Under the pieces are notes generated by a model. That model made no database searches and was not told the DNA's origin. It worked only from the letters and a program-made list of their open reading frames with translations. DNA of 64,000 bases from Methyloligella halotolerans (lineage in GTDB: Bacteria; Pseudomonadota; Alphaproteobacteria; Rhizobiales; Methyloligellaceae), in the NCBI RefSeq assembly GCF_001708935.1, contig NZ_MASI01000008.1:62001-126000 (forward strand). The letters run 5' to 3'. Position numbers and translations under genes: made by a program. Positions 21,188 through 30,948 of the stretch are shown piece after piece; within the stretch, counting starts at the first letter, position 1, and each line of letters begins with the position of its first letter.

Positions 21188-22579
21188 TCAAACGGCCGGT
21201 TGCACGCGGTCGTCCCATGCAAAACCGGAATTGATGACACCGGTAAGACTGTTCGGCCCCGCAGCGGTGATGTCAACCTCCACGATCTCTCCGAGCAGGC
21301 TTTCGGGCCCTTCGCTGTGCACAGCCTGGAGATATGGCGATCGGCCGGCGATTTGACCAGGTTTCCGCCCCTTCCTTTCGAACAGAACCGGCACGGTCCG
21401 TCCCACCAGCGCCTGCTCGAATCGCTTCCGCTCGTCCTCGATCACGTCCTGAAGCACCCGAAGCCGCTCCTTCTTGGCTTCTTCCGGCACCTGATCCTCC
21501 AGAGTCGAAGCGGGCGTGCCGGGCCGGGCGCTGTATTTGAACGAGAAGGCCTGAGCGAAGCCGATTTCTCTCACAAGCGCGACCGTCTCTTCGAAATCCG
21601 CATCGGTTTCGCCGGGAAAGCCAACGATGATGTCCGTGGATAGAGCAATATCCGGCCGCGCGGCACGGATGCGGCCGATCAGTTCGCGATATTCCTCCGC
21701 CGTATGCTTGCGGTTCATCGCCTTCAGCATGCGGTCGGCGCCTGCCTGGAACGGCAGGTGGAGATAGGGCATCACCTTCGGCTCGTCGCCGTGGACCGCG
21801 ATCAGGTCGTCGGCCATGTCCCGCGGGTGGCTGGTCGTGTAGCGCAGGCGCTCGATGCCGGGGATCTCGGCCAGCCGTCGCAGCAGATCGGCGAGCGACC
21901 AGTCTTTCCCGTCCGGTCCTTCACCGTGATAGGCATTCACGTTCTGCCCGAGCAGCGTAATCTCCCGTACGCCGCCTTGCGCTAGGCTTTCCGTCTCCTG
22001 CACGAGCTGTGAGACCGGCCGCGAGAACTCCGCGCCCCGCGTATACGGCACGACGCAGAAGGTGCAGAACTTGTCGCAACCTTCCTGCACGGTGACGAAG
22101 GCGGACGGCAGCGCCCGCTTCATGGTCCGCGCCGGCAGGTGGTCGAACTTGTCTTCCGTAGGGAAGTCCGTGGCGAGCACCCCGCTTGCGCCCCTGGCCT
22201 TGGCCACGAGATCGGGAAGCTGGTGATAGCTCTGAGGGCCGACCACCAGATCGACCACATTGGCCCGGCGCATGATCTCGGCGCCTTCGGCCTGGGCCAC
22301 GCAGCCCGCCACCGCCACCATGGTCTCCTTGCCGCCCGAGGCGCGAGTCTCCTTCATCTGCCGCACCCGCCCGAGCTCCGAATAGACCTTTTCGGCGGCC
22401 TTCTCGCGGATATGGCAGGTGTTCAGGATGACGAGATCGGCATCGTCCATCTCCTCCGTCAGGGCATAGCCGGCCGGGGCCAGCGCCTCCGCCATGCGTT
22501 CGGAATCGTAGACATTCATTTGGCAGCCGAACGTCTTCACGTGCAGCTTCAGGGTCTTGCTCGTCGGGCCGTCTGTCAT
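21188..22579 (-). CDS. miaB: tRNA-2-methylthio-N6-isopentenyladenosine methylthiotransferase MiaB
   Basis: Radical-SAM enzyme that thiomethylates i6A37 of tRNAs. It has the N-terminal UPF0004 cluster domain ([36 protein letters not shown]), the radical-SAM motif [17 protein letters not shown], and a C-terminal TRAM domain ([13 protein letters not shown] onward). ATG 22579 ([11 protein letters not shown]) gives 463 residues. A TTG at 22600 preceded by ggaaagg is a possible alternative start. It is the first gene of the miaB-phoH-ybeY-corC-lnt run. Confidence 0.96.
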   Translation of the reverse strand: MTDGPTSKTLKLHVKTFGCQMNVYDSERMAEALAPAGYALTEEMDDADLVILNTCHIREKAAEKVYSELGRVRQMKETRASGGKETMVAVAGCVAQAEGAEIMRRANVVDLVVGPQSYHQLPDLVAKARGASGVLATDFPTEDKFDHLPARTMKRALPSAFVTVQEGCDKFCTFCVVPYTRGAEFSRPVSQLVQETESLAQGGVREITLLGQNVNAYHGEGPDGKDWSLADLLRRLAEIPGIERLRYTTSHPRDMADDLIAVHGDEPKVMPYLHLPFQAGADRMLKAMNRKHTAEEYRELIGRIRAARPDIALSTDIIVGFPGETDADFEETVALVREIGFAQAFSFKYSARPGTPASTLEDQVPEEAKKERLRVLQDVIEDERKRFEQALVGRTVPVLFERKGRKPGQIAGRSPYLQAVHSEGPESLLGEIVEVDITAAGPNSLTGVINSGFAWDDRVQPAV

Positions 22580-22666
22580 GCCGCGTTTGTTGGGCAGCAA
22601 GGCCTTTCCGTCAACCCTCGAAATCCATGGGGCAGGCCAGGGAGGCTGAAGAAGACTGGAGGCGAA

Positions 22667-22722
22667 GAGCCGCCCCGCAACGGCCGAGACGGGGGGAGAG
22701 GGGGCGCGTTGCGGGACGGCTC
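22667..22722. repeat. Inverted repeat, 15-base arms, G-rich loop
   Basis: Arms gagccgccccgcaac (22667-22681) and gttgcgggacggctc (22708-22722) match at 14 of 15 positions around a 26-base loop rich in G runs. It lies between miaB and the small secreted-protein gene on the minus strand. There is no T run on either side, so it is not a standard terminator. It could be an mRNA-stabilising stem or part of a regulatory RNA. Confidence 0.7.
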
Positions 22723-22778
22723 GTACGCATCGGTCCAGGCGATGGAGGAACCCGGACGGATGAAATGCTAGGCGCTGG

Positions 22779-22988
22779 CTACGCCTTGCATTCGGTGGCC
22801 GACTTCATTGCCTTCTTGGCGTCGGCCCGGCTGGAGTAGGCGCTGCCAAGGGCCTTCATGCTGCCGCCCGGCTGCGTCGTCGTGATCTCGCAGTGATGGT
22901 TCGCCCCTTGCGCCACCCAATAGCTGGCGGCGAATGCAGGGGACGAAAATCCGGCGAGCACCAAACCTGCGATCACATACTTTTTCAT
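22779..22988 (-). CDS. Small secreted protein with two cysteines (69 aa)
   Basis: A 69-residue protein with a clear signal peptide, [20 protein letters not shown], cleaved before Ala21. The mature part is about 49 residues with one cysteine near each end (33 and 67), so a disulfide-closed periplasmic protein is likely. An aaggag-type ribosome site precedes the ATG. I recognise no family. The segment [19 protein letters not shown] resembles short domains that read as 'gap/SPOR-like' helices, but that is weak. It stands alone between miaB and a divergent DUF3008 gene. Confidence 0.75.
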   Translation of the reverse strand: MKKYVIAGLVLAGFSSPAFAASYWVAQGANHHCEITTTQPGGSMKALGSAYSSRADAKKAMKSATECKA

Positions 22989-23321
22989 CGTCCTTACTCC
23001 TTGGTTTGCCGGTGCGGGAAAGCGCCGGCATGTCTCCGTCGGAGACCAGGGAATCTAGCGCCCGGATCGAGAAGGCCCCACGGCGAAAGGGCGGCAAATC
23101 TGCGTCCTACCAAAATGTAACCAAGCAACTCAAAGAAAGCGGCAAGTCTTGAAATCGTTCATATCTTCGGATCGCGAAGCAGGACGAGCTGCGACATCTT
23201 GTGCATCATCTGCCCCCGTCTTGTCCCAATTGGGATTTCGCTGTCTGGGAGGAGGCCGGGCCGGAACCCGGGCCCCGGGGCCGCAAGTTATAAGAGGGTC
23301 CGAATTGTGAGGAGGAACGAA
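22989..23321. other. Intergenic, divergent small genes; no feature recognised
   Basis: About 330 bases between two divergent small genes. Both promoters should be here, but I could not define a convincing -35/-10 pair, a hairpin or a conserved RNA. The gaggagga ribosome site of the plus-strand gene is at its right end. Confidence 0.4.
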
Positions 23322-23510
23322 ATGCCCGCGAAATCGAAAGCACAACAGCAAGCTGCCGGCGCGGCCCTGGCCGCCAAACGCGGCGAGACGAAGGTCAGCG
23401 ACCTCCAGGGCGCCTCGAAGGAGATGTACGACTCCATGTCCGAGAAGGAGCTGGATGAAATGGCCTCCACGAAGCGCAAAGGCAAGCCGGAGCACGTCGA
23501 CAAAGATTAG
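23322..23510 (+). CDS. DUF3008-family small basic protein (62 aa)
   Basis: A 62-residue protein starting MPAKSKAQQQAAGAALAAKR and containing GASKEMYDSMSEKELDEMA, the look of the DUF3008 family of short, charged, probably DNA- or stress-associated proteins. The function is unknown. The start is set by a perfect ggagga ribosome site at 23310-23315. It ends four bases before the pbpC stop on the other strand, so the two transcripts converge with no room for a terminator. Confidence 0.82.
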   Translation: MPAKSKAQQQAAGAALAAKRGETKVSDLQGASKEMYDSMSEKELDEMASTKRKGKPEHVDKD

Positions 23511-23513
23511 AGG

Positions 23514-25577
23514 CTATTGCAGCCGGACGAGCACGCTATCGGCGCGGCCTTGGGCATCCGTCACCGTGACGCGGGTGAAGCCCGGCCCGTCGGGTTCGAA
23601 GAACAATGTCTCGCCCGGCCGGCTCACGGAGCGCGGCGCGCCATTCACCAGCATGGTCAAAGGTGGCTTGCCGCCGGCGATCTTCACCGCCACCGGGTCG
23701 AGGGCCCCATCCATGGAGGACAGCGCGAGACTGGCGCCGTCCGGCGGGAACAGGATCTTCAGCGTGGGTGTCACGTCCTCCGCCGCCACCGGATCCGCGC
23801 TGAAACGCTGCAAGGGCGGCGGCAGCGCGCCCGAGCTTGCGCTCAACACACCCTCCGGCGGCTTCGGCAGAGGCGCCGGCGTCTCTTCCACCCGCGCGAA
23901 GGCGTCGAACAGGATCGGCGCGGCCGTGATGCGCCCGACGATGCCCGGTACCGGCGCGCCGTCCGGCCGGCCGGCCCAGACGCCGATCGTATACTTCCCG
24001 TCATAGCCGACCGCCCAGGCATCCCGGTAGCCGTAGCTCGTGCCCGTCTTGAAGGCGATGCGACCGGGTGCGGCGCTTTCCGGCGGTGGTGCGCCCTTGA
24101 GGATGTTGCCGACATACCAGGCCGCGACAGGCGTTAGGAGGCGGCGCTCCGGCAGCCGCGGCGCGTCTTCCCGTTCCACCGCGGGCCGCACGGTCCCGAG
24201 CCGCGCCAGACCGCTGAAGCCCTGGGTCAGATCGGTCAGGGTCACGCCCACCCCGCCGAGGCCCAGCGCCAGGCCAGGATTGTCGTGCTCCGGCAGGATC
24301 AGCGTCGTGCCGGCACCCCCGAGACGCGAGACCAGCCGGTCCGGCCCGACGGCCTCGAGCACCGAGATGGCCGGCACGTTTAGGGAAAGCTGCAGGGCCC
24401 GGCGCACCGTGACCGTGCCCTGGTATTGCATGTCGAAGTTCTCCGGCGCGTAGGCGCCGAAGCGCACCGGCCGGTCCGCGATCAGGGTGGAGGGGTGGAT
24501 GCGACCGTCTTCAAAGCCCATCCCATAGATGAAGGGCTTGAGCGTCGAGCCCGGCGAGCGCACCGCCCGGGTCAGATCCACCTGGCCGGCCCGGCGGGCG
24601 TTGAAATAGTCGGGTGTCCCGACCCGCGCCCGCACTTCCCCCGTCTCGTTGTCGATCACCAGGATGGCGACTGAGGCATCGGGGCCGATCTTGTCCGCCC
24701 CCTTCTCGGCAAGCGCTTCGAGCCGGGCCTGGAAGCTTCTTTCCAGCGTCAGCGTGTGGATACGCGTCTCCGGCGCGGCGGCCATGGCGTCATCGGCCGC
24801 ATGCGGCGCCAGCATGGGCATGGCATAGCGCCCCTCCGGGACCGTCTCCGCTTTCGCCCGGACGATCTCCGAGTCGGCGAAGATCCCCGTTTCGGCGATC
24901 CGGTCGAGCACCCGGTCCCGTGCCGCACGGGCTGCCTTGGGCGCGCGGTCCGGGCGCCGGACCTCCGGCGCCTGGGGCAGGGCCACCAGGAGTGCCGCCT
25001 GACCCAGGGAGAGCCGTCGGGGCTCCTTGCCGAAATAGGCGAGGCTCGCCGCACGCAAGCCCTCGATGTTGCCGCCATAGGGGGCAAGCGTCAGGTAGCG
25101 GGTGAGGATCTGCTCCTTCGTCAGCTGCCGCTCGATCTGAAGCGCCCGGTAGACCTGACGGATCTTGGCGCCCAATGAGCGCTCGTCCCGGGGCTCCAGC
25201 AGCCGGGCCAGCTGCATCGAGATGGTGGAGCCTCCGGAGACGATCCGCCCGTGGGTCGCAAGCTGGCCGGCCGCCCGCGCCATGGCCAGCACATCCACCC
25301 CCTGGTGGCGGAAGAATCGCTTGTCCTCGTAGGCGAGCAGCACGCTGAGGAAGCGGGTGTCGACCGCCTTCGCCTCCGTCGGCAGACGCCAGCGCCCTTC
25401 CTTGGTGGTGTAGGGACGGAGCAGGGCGCCGTGCCGGTCCACCACGATGGGGGAAAGCGCGATCTCTTCGCCGAGCGGGGGCGGGCCGAGGCCGTCGCGC
25501 AACCCGGTGGCCGCGCCCGCCGCGATCGCGCCGGTGAACAGGACACCGAGGGCGAAGGCTGTCAGAGGGCGGAGCAT
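23514..25577 (-). CDS. pbpC: Penicillin-binding protein 1C
   Basis: Bifunctional peptidoglycan synthase anchored by one N-terminal helix (MLRPLTAFALGVLFTGAIAA). The glycosyltransferase domain (about 45-230) has the catalytic Glu in LAYEDKRFFRHQGVD and ISMQLARLL. The transpeptidase domain has the Ser-x-x-Lys box SPGSTLKPF, an SLN motif in LQLSLNVPAI, and KTGTSYGYRDAWAVG. The last 90 residues are the beta-rich PBP1C C-terminal domain. It is the second gene after the alpha-2-macroglobulin gene, 13 bases apart. This pair is widespread, and PBP1C is thought to repair wall damage when the macroglobulin traps intruding proteases. Confidence 0.95.
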   Translation of the reverse strand: MLRPLTAFALGVLFTGAIAAGAATGLRDGLGPPPLGEEIALSPIVVDRHGALLRPYTTKEGRWRLPTEAKAVDTRFLSVLLAYEDKRFFRHQGVDVLAMARAAGQLATHGRIVSGGSTISMQLARLLEPRDERSLGAKIRQVYRALQIERQLTKEQILTRYLTLAPYGGNIEGLRAASLAYFGKEPRRLSLGQAALLVALPQAPEVRRPDRAPKAARAARDRVLDRIAETGIFADSEIVRAKAETVPEGRYAMPMLAPHAADDAMAAAPETRIHTLTLERSFQARLEALAEKGADKIGPDASVAILVIDNETGEVRARVGTPDYFNARRAGQVDLTRAVRSPGSTLKPFIYGMGFEDGRIHPSTLIADRPVRFGAYAPENFDMQYQGTVTVRRALQLSLNVPAISVLEAVGPDRLVSRLGGAGTTLILPEHDNPGLALGLGGVGVTLTDLTQGFSGLARLGTVRPAVEREDAPRLPERRLLTPVAAWYVGNILKGAPPPESAAPGRIAFKTGTSYGYRDAWAVGYDGKYTIGVWAGRPDGAPVPGIVGRITAAPILFDAFARVEETPAPLPKPPEGVLSASSGALPPPLQRFSADPVAAEDVTPTLKILFPPDGASLALSSMDGALDPVAVKIAGGKPPLTMLVNGAPRSVSRPGETLFFEPDGPGFTRVTVTDAQGRADSVLVRLQ

Positions 25578-25590
25578 GGCTTCACCGCGC

Positions 25591-28500
25591 TCACTTGGCG
25601 GCCTTCACAGAGATCTTCCCCGTGCCCGTATTCCCGAAGCGGTCGCGGGAATACATGTCCTCCACATGGGCCTGGGGCAGCACGTACTCGCCCGGCGACA
25701 CCGCCCGCACCACATAAGCGACCGAGAACACCGCGTTGCTGTCCGACGTCCGGTCGAAGGCCGCGGTGAAGCGGTCGTCGCGGAACTCCTGATGGACCGG
25801 ATCGGTCGCATCCGGGATCCATTCGAAGTCGGCCTCTCCCGAACTCACGAGATGGGGATTGTCGATCTCGAAGCCCGCCGGCAGGTAGTCGATGAGTGCG
25901 ACCCGGGCGAATTGCGGCTGGGGATCGGTGATCCGCACGACCACCACGAAGCGCTGGTTCTGCGTCGCCGTCGTCGGGTCCGCGGGTGCGCCTTGCAACG
26001 TGTAGTAGCTCCGTTCGATCTGGAAGCCCTGATCGGCCGCGGGCTCTGCCGCGAAGGGCGCGCCGGAAACCGTCAGCACCGCATCGACCGGGGCATCGCC
26101 CTGGTTCGATACCGTGATCGGATTGCCGGAAAGCTCCAGCTCGCTGATATTGCGGTAGACGGGTTCATTGGCCGTCTCGCCGTTTACAGAAAGCGCGATC
26201 TCCTCCTGGCCCAGCGCGCGGGCCGCAAGGATCAGCCAGGCGTCCTCCTGGGTAGAGGTGCGCTTCACCAGCTTGCGGGCCGGGCCGATCCTGGCCGTCG
26301 CGCTCACCAGCAGCGGCTTCGGCGCATCGCCCTCCGCCGCAAGGGTCACAACGGTAGCGGCATCCCGCAGCGGCGAGCCGAAATCCTGCCGGCCAGGCTC
26401 GGATTCGGGGCTCTCCGGCAGAGCGCCGAGCGCCGCCCGGAACGCCTTTTCCGCACGAATGCGATCGCCCAGCATGGCGAGCGCCGCGCCGATCTGCGCC
26501 TTGGCTGCTGGCGTGCCCAGCGCGCCCAGCTTGGTATCGGCGATGTAGCGCAGGTCGCCCACCGGCGCCGTTCCGTTCCGTGCCAGCACATAGAGGGCAT
26601 AGGCGAGGGAAAGCCCGCCGTCCCGGTCCACGTCCGGTGCGGTGCTCACATAATTTCGCAGCCGGTTCAGAGAAAGGCGGAAAGCGTCGTCAGGCACGGA
26701 GTGGCCTTGCGCCCGCGCCCGGGTGAAGAAATCCACCACATAGGCGTCGAGCCAGGGGTCGGTGTCATACGCCCCCCAAAGACCGAACCCGCCCTCCGGC
26801 GCCTGGCGTGCCAGCACCGTCTGGATCGCCTTGTCGAGACGCTCGTCGATGGCGCTGTCCGCCGTCAGCTTCGCCTTCTTCGCCAGCTCGTTGACATAGA
26901 GCAGCGGCATGGCCCGGCTGATGATCTGCTCCGTGCAGCCGAGCGGATAGCGGTCGAGGGATTGCACGAGCGTCGCCACGTCGAGCGACGCCCAAGGCGT
27001 CACGGAGATCGCAAGCTGCCCGGTATTCGGCACGATATCGGCGAACAGCTCCGCCGAGGCCTCCACGCTCCCGCCCGGCGGCAAGGACTGCACCGTCCTC
27101 CGCGACATGATCTGAGTCGCGGGCTTCACGGACACCGCATAGTCCCGCCGTGCCACGTAGTCCTCGGGTCCCGTGACGGCGACCGTTAGGACGGCGTCTC
27201 CCACGCCCGTCGCGGCGATCGGCAGGCTCAGTCCTGTCCGCTGCTGCTCGTCCAGGCTGACGGTGGCTTCCGGCTTGGTAACGCCGACCGGACCCTCCGA
27301 GGAAACGGTGACCTGATAATCGCCGGGCGCGCCTTCGACATTGTCGAGATCGAGCCGCAACGTGCTTTGGTCGCCGATCAGCAGGAAGCGTGGCAGAGTG
27401 GCGGTCACCACGACCGGATCGCGGATCAGCACGTCGCCGTTGGCCTCGCCGACCTGGGTGTCGCTCCAGGCCACCGCCATGACCCGCGCGGTCCCGGTGA
27501 AGCCTGGGATATCGAATTCGATCTCGGCTTCGCCGTTCTCGTCCACGGTCACGATGCCGGAATAGAGGGCGAGCGGCGGCTGTGTCGGCGGGCTGCCGGA
27601 GATTTCGGCCCCGCCCGAGTCGCCGCCGGTGCGGATCTGGCCCTTCGTCCCCTGCATGCCGTCGATCAGCTGACCGTAGAGATCGCGGATCTCCATGGAG
27701 AGCTGACGCTGGCCGAGGAAATAGTCCGTGGGCGCGGGCGGCTCGTAATTGGTTAGGTTGAGAATGCCGACATCGACCGCCGAGACGACGACACGTGCCG
27801 TCTCGCCGCCTGCGAGCCCGGCGATCTTCACCGGCACCCGCAGTGTGGTCTCGGGCCGGACCTTCTCCGGAAGGTCCAGGCTGACATCGAGCGTATGAGC
27901 GGCCTTGTCGATGGAGAAGTAGGCGAGCCCCATGGATCGGCCGGGCATCCGCTTGGCTTCCGTCTCGAGCGGCCGCCGCAGGGTCGCGACCACATAAGCG
28001 CCGGTCCCCCAGTCCTCGCCGACCTCGAGCGGGATCTGGGCAGTGCCTTGCTCGACATCTTCCGTCTTGGTGGCGAGCAGCTTGCCCGTCCCCATCACGG
28101 CCAGGCTCACCTGGCCTGCGCTCCGGGCGGTCACTGCTACGGTCATCGTGTCGCCCGGACGATATTCGGATTTATCCAGGGCCACCTCGAGAAAGTCCGG
28201 CGTGTCGGCGCTGGCTTCCGCATAGAACCCGGCGTCGAAACCGATCGTGGTGAAGGGGCCTGAAGCCTCGGGGCTCGAAACCTCCAGCCGGTAGCGGCCC
28301 CAGGTCACGGGAGCGCCGATCTTGGCCGGCATGTCGGCCGCGGCGTCCACGGTGCCGCTGGCCACCCGGCGGGTGACCTTGATGGGCTCGTAGCTCCAAT
28401 AACCGTTCTGGCGGTACCACTGGTACTTGCTGTCGATCTTGAGCAGCTGCCATTCGAGGCCTTTCGCCTCCTGGGGAGCGCCGTCCGGCCCCACCATCGC

Positions 28501-30819
28501 GATCTGGAATTCGGCCTGCGCGCCATCCGCCAGTGACGCTTCCTTGAACAAGGGCTTCACCCCGATCATCGCATCGTCGGGCGTGATGGGCAGGGTGATA
28601 TCGCGCTCCACGGCACGCCCGCCCAGCTCCGACATGCGAACGGCGATCTTCGCCTCCATCGGATGTCCGGTGTCGGGCACGTTCCGGAGGGTGACGGGGA
28701 AGGTCGCCTTGCCGCTCTTGTCCGTTGCCGGCAGTTCCTCCAGCGGCATGATCTCGGTGCTCGCGCCCGAATCCTCGTCCGCGTTCGGACCGAATTGATA
28801 GCCGGCGAAGCCCGGACGCTCAGCCGCCTCGGAGATCGTCACTTCACCTTCCAGCGGCAGGCCCGAAGCCGGGGCGCCGTAGAGGAAGCGGCCGTCCACC
28901 GTAATCTCGGCCGGCTCGCGGGGCGCGATGGCCGGGCTCGCCGATGCCAGATCGAATTCGAGGCGGTCCGGCACGTAGTCTTCGACCAGGAAGCTGGCGT
29001 CGCCGATCGCGTCGCCCTTCGGGTCGGCGTAGGCTGCCACCCGCCAAGTGCCGGTCGGCGCCGAACCGATGATCGGCACGTCGAGATCGCGCCCGCCGAT
29101 CCCCTCGTCCTGCACCACCTGGCGCTTGTATTCGACGCCGTCGGGCCGCGTGACCACAAGAGTCAACGGCGTGTTCAGGACCGCCTCGCCGACAGCATCG
29201 CGGAGTAGCGCCGTCACATGCACGGTCTCGCCCGTCCGGTAGACGCCGCGCTCGGTGAACACGAAGGCATCGAGGGCGCCGGGCAGGGCGCGCCCCTCGA
29301 CGCCGCGATCGGTCAGGTCGAACGGTGAACCCTTAAGGCTCAGGAAGCCGTAATCGACCCCCTTCTGGGAGGCGACCAGCATGGCCGGCGCCAGGCCGCC
29401 TTCGCCGCGGGTCAGGCCGGGCGCAAAGGTGGCGCGGCCCGCCTCGTCCGTGTTCACCCGGGCCAGGACTTCGTTGTTGCGGGCAATCAGGCGCAGCTCG
29501 ACATCGCCGACCGGCTCGGTGGTCGCCAGGGAGTTGACGAAGGCGTGAATCCCGTCATCTCCCGAATAGGCGGTGAGGCCGAGATCGGAAACGATGAACC
29601 ACTGGGTGGCGATCTCCTCGTAATCCGCGTCGGGCCCGTCCGCCGGCTCCGCGGACATCACGTAGACGCCGGGCTTCAGATCCGGCACCGCCTCCGTAAC
29701 GGGGAAGTTCGTGGTCACATCCTGGTTCAGCGTCTTCTCGACCGCGAGCGTGCCTTCCCAGATCTTCGCCCCTTCCGTGTCGGCGATCTCGCTGAGGGAG
29801 TAGGGGTAGAGATTCGTCTGGAAGTCGCTTCCGAGAACCGAATTAAGCAGGTTGCGGTCGCCGATCCGGTAGACCGTCACGTCCAGCTTATCCGTGTTCA
29901 CGCTGATCAGCGGAACGCCCTGCTGGCCGGTCTTCGGCAGCACGTAGTTCTTGCCCGAGACCCGCACCATAGGCGCCCGATCCCGCACATAGATGTCGAA
30001 TTCCGCCGGCTTCAGAAGGGACTCGTCGATATCCGACGGCAGGCCTTCCCGCAGGGTGATGTGATAGGTCTCGCCGTGCTTCAGCCCGTCGACGCAAAGC
30101 TGCTGGTCGTCCACCGAAAGGGCGGGCTTCTCCTCGCCCTCGACCACGACGAAAGGGGAGAAGTCGGCACGATCCGGCAGGGCCTCCGAGAACTGGAAGC
30201 AGGCGCGCGGCGAAGCGGCATCGGCGTCGATGCTGTGATCCGTGACCCGGAACCCGTATTTCTCCCGCAGCTGGGAATAGATCTGGCGCAGATTCTCCGT
30301 CTCGCGGACGGCCAGCGCGACCTTCAGGGCATTCAGCGCATTCCGCCATTCCTGCCGCTTGCCGTAGCTGTTGGCCAAAGTCACCAGCGCATCGGCCTGA
30401 TCGTCTTTCGTCGCCGCGCGCCGATAAGCGATATACGCCGCTGTCGTCGCGTTCTGCCGGAGCGTGTAGGCATCGCCGCCTTCCGGTTCCACCCGCAGCA
30501 GGATGTCCGCGTAGCGTCGCCAGCTCCGCGCGTCGTTCGGCTCCAGCGCCACGATCTGACTGTAGAGTCGGGCGGCGCCGGCGAAATCCTTCTGGCTCAG
30601 CGCCGCATCCGCCTGCTTCTGCAGCGCGAGGGCGGGAGCGCTCACGCTGCTCGCTTCGTCCTTCAGTTGGGCTTCCAGCTTGATCGCGTCGTCGTCGAGC
30701 GCGTCGTTCTGATAGATGGCCGGGTCTGCGAACGCCGTCGATACAGGGGCGACGGTGGTGAAGAACGTCGAGCAGGAGATGAGAAGCACCAGCAGCGTGG
30801 CGCGGGCGAGAGCAGGCAT
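25591..30819 (-). CDS. yfhM: Bacterial alpha-2-macroglobulin (YfhM type)
   Basis: A 1742-residue periplasmic protease trap, starting at ATG 30819 because ggagg lies seven bases before it. After the N-terminal region (TPR-like LYSQIVALEPNDARSWRRYA) come MG-type beta domains with the bait region and a C-terminal thioester domain. The thioester motif GCTEQ is intact, with the reactive cysteine at about residue 1295. The N-terminus holds a lipobox-like LLISC at 13-16 and also a later Ala-x-Ala site, so either a lipoprotein or a soluble form is possible. It is the first gene of an operon with pbpC and divergent in layout from nothing upstream except the parallel LysR gene. Confidence 0.95.
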   Translation of the reverse strand: MPALARATLLVLLISCSTFFTTVAPVSTAFADPAIYQNDALDDDAIKLEAQLKDEASSVSAPALALQKQADAALSQKDFAGAARLYSQIVALEPNDARSWRRYADILLRVEPEGGDAYTLRQNATTAAYIAYRRAATKDDQADALVTLANSYGKRQEWRNALNALKVALAVRETENLRQIYSQLREKYGFRVTDHSIDADAASPRACFQFSEALPDRADFSPFVVVEGEEKPALSVDDQQLCVDGLKHGETYHITLREGLPSDIDESLLKPAEFDIYVRDRAPMVRVSGKNYVLPKTGQQGVPLISVNTDKLDVTVYRIGDRNLLNSVLGSDFQTNLYPYSLSEIADTEGAKIWEGTLAVEKTLNQDVTTNFPVTEAVPDLKPGVYVMSAEPADGPDADYEEIATQWFIVSDLGLTAYSGDDGIHAFVNSLATTEPVGDVELRLIARNNEVLARVNTDEAGRATFAPGLTRGEGGLAPAMLVASQKGVDYGFLSLKGSPFDLTDRGVEGRALPGALDAFVFTERGVYRTGETVHVTALLRDAVGEAVLNTPLTLVVTRPDGVEYKRQVVQDEGIGGRDLDVPIIGSAPTGTWRVAAYADPKGDAIGDASFLVEDYVPDRLEFDLASASPAIAPREPAEITVDGRFLYGAPASGLPLEGEVTISEAAERPGFAGYQFGPNADEDSGASTEIMPLEELPATDKSGKATFPVTLRNVPDTGHPMEAKIAVRMSELGGRAVERDITLPITPDDAMIGVKPLFKEASLADGAQAEFQIAMVGPDGAPQEAKGLEWQLLKIDSKYQWYRQNGYWSYEPIKVTRRVASGTVDAAADMPAKIGAPVTWGRYRLEVSSPEASGPFTTIGFDAGFYAEASADTPDFLEVALDKSEYRPGDTMTVAVTARSAGQVSLAVMGTGKLLATKTEDVEQGTAQIPLEVGEDWGTGAYVVATLRRPLETEAKRMPGRSMGLAYFSIDKAAHTLDVSLDLPEKVRPETTLRVPVKIAGLAGGETARVVVSAVDVGILNLTNYEPPAPTDYFLGQRQLSMEIRDLYGQLIDGMQGTKGQIRTGGDSGGAEISGSPPTQPPLALYSGIVTVDENGEAEIEFDIPGFTGTARVMAVAWSDTQVGEANGDVLIRDPVVVTATLPRFLLIGDQSTLRLDLDNVEGAPGDYQVTVSSEGPVGVTKPEATVSLDEQQRTGLSLPIAATGVGDAVLTVAVTGPEDYVARRDYAVSVKPATQIMSRRTVQSLPPGGSVEASAELFADIVPNTGQLAISVTPWASLDVATLVQSLDRYPLGCTEQIISRAMPLLYVNELAKKAKLTADSAIDERLDKAIQTVLARQAPEGGFGLWGAYDTDPWLDAYVVDFFTRARAQGHSVPDDAFRLSLNRLRNYVSTAPDVDRDGGLSLAYALYVLARNGTAPVGDLRYIADTKLGALGTPAAKAQIGAALAMLGDRIRAEKAFRAALGALPESPESEPGRQDFGSPLRDAATVVTLAAEGDAPKPLLVSATARIGPARKLVKRTSTQEDAWLILAARALGQEEIALSVNGETANEPVYRNISELELSGNPITVSNQGDAPVDAVLTVSGAPFAAEPAADQGFQIERSYYTLQGAPADPTTATQNQRFVVVVRITDPQPQFARVALIDYLPAGFEIDNPHLVSSGEADFEWIPDATDPVHQEFRDDRFTAAFDRTSDSNAVFSVAYVVRAVSPGEYVLPQAHVEDMYSRDRFGNTGTGKISVKAAK

Positions 30820-30948
30820 GCGGATCCTCCGGAGGGTCCCTCTCGGCAAGGCGGAAGACCGGACCGGCCACCGCTCGGGGACCTGGCTCGCATGCTAATT
30901 GAGCGATGTGACAGGCGCTAGTGGGACTGCGCTGCGCAACGCAAAAAT

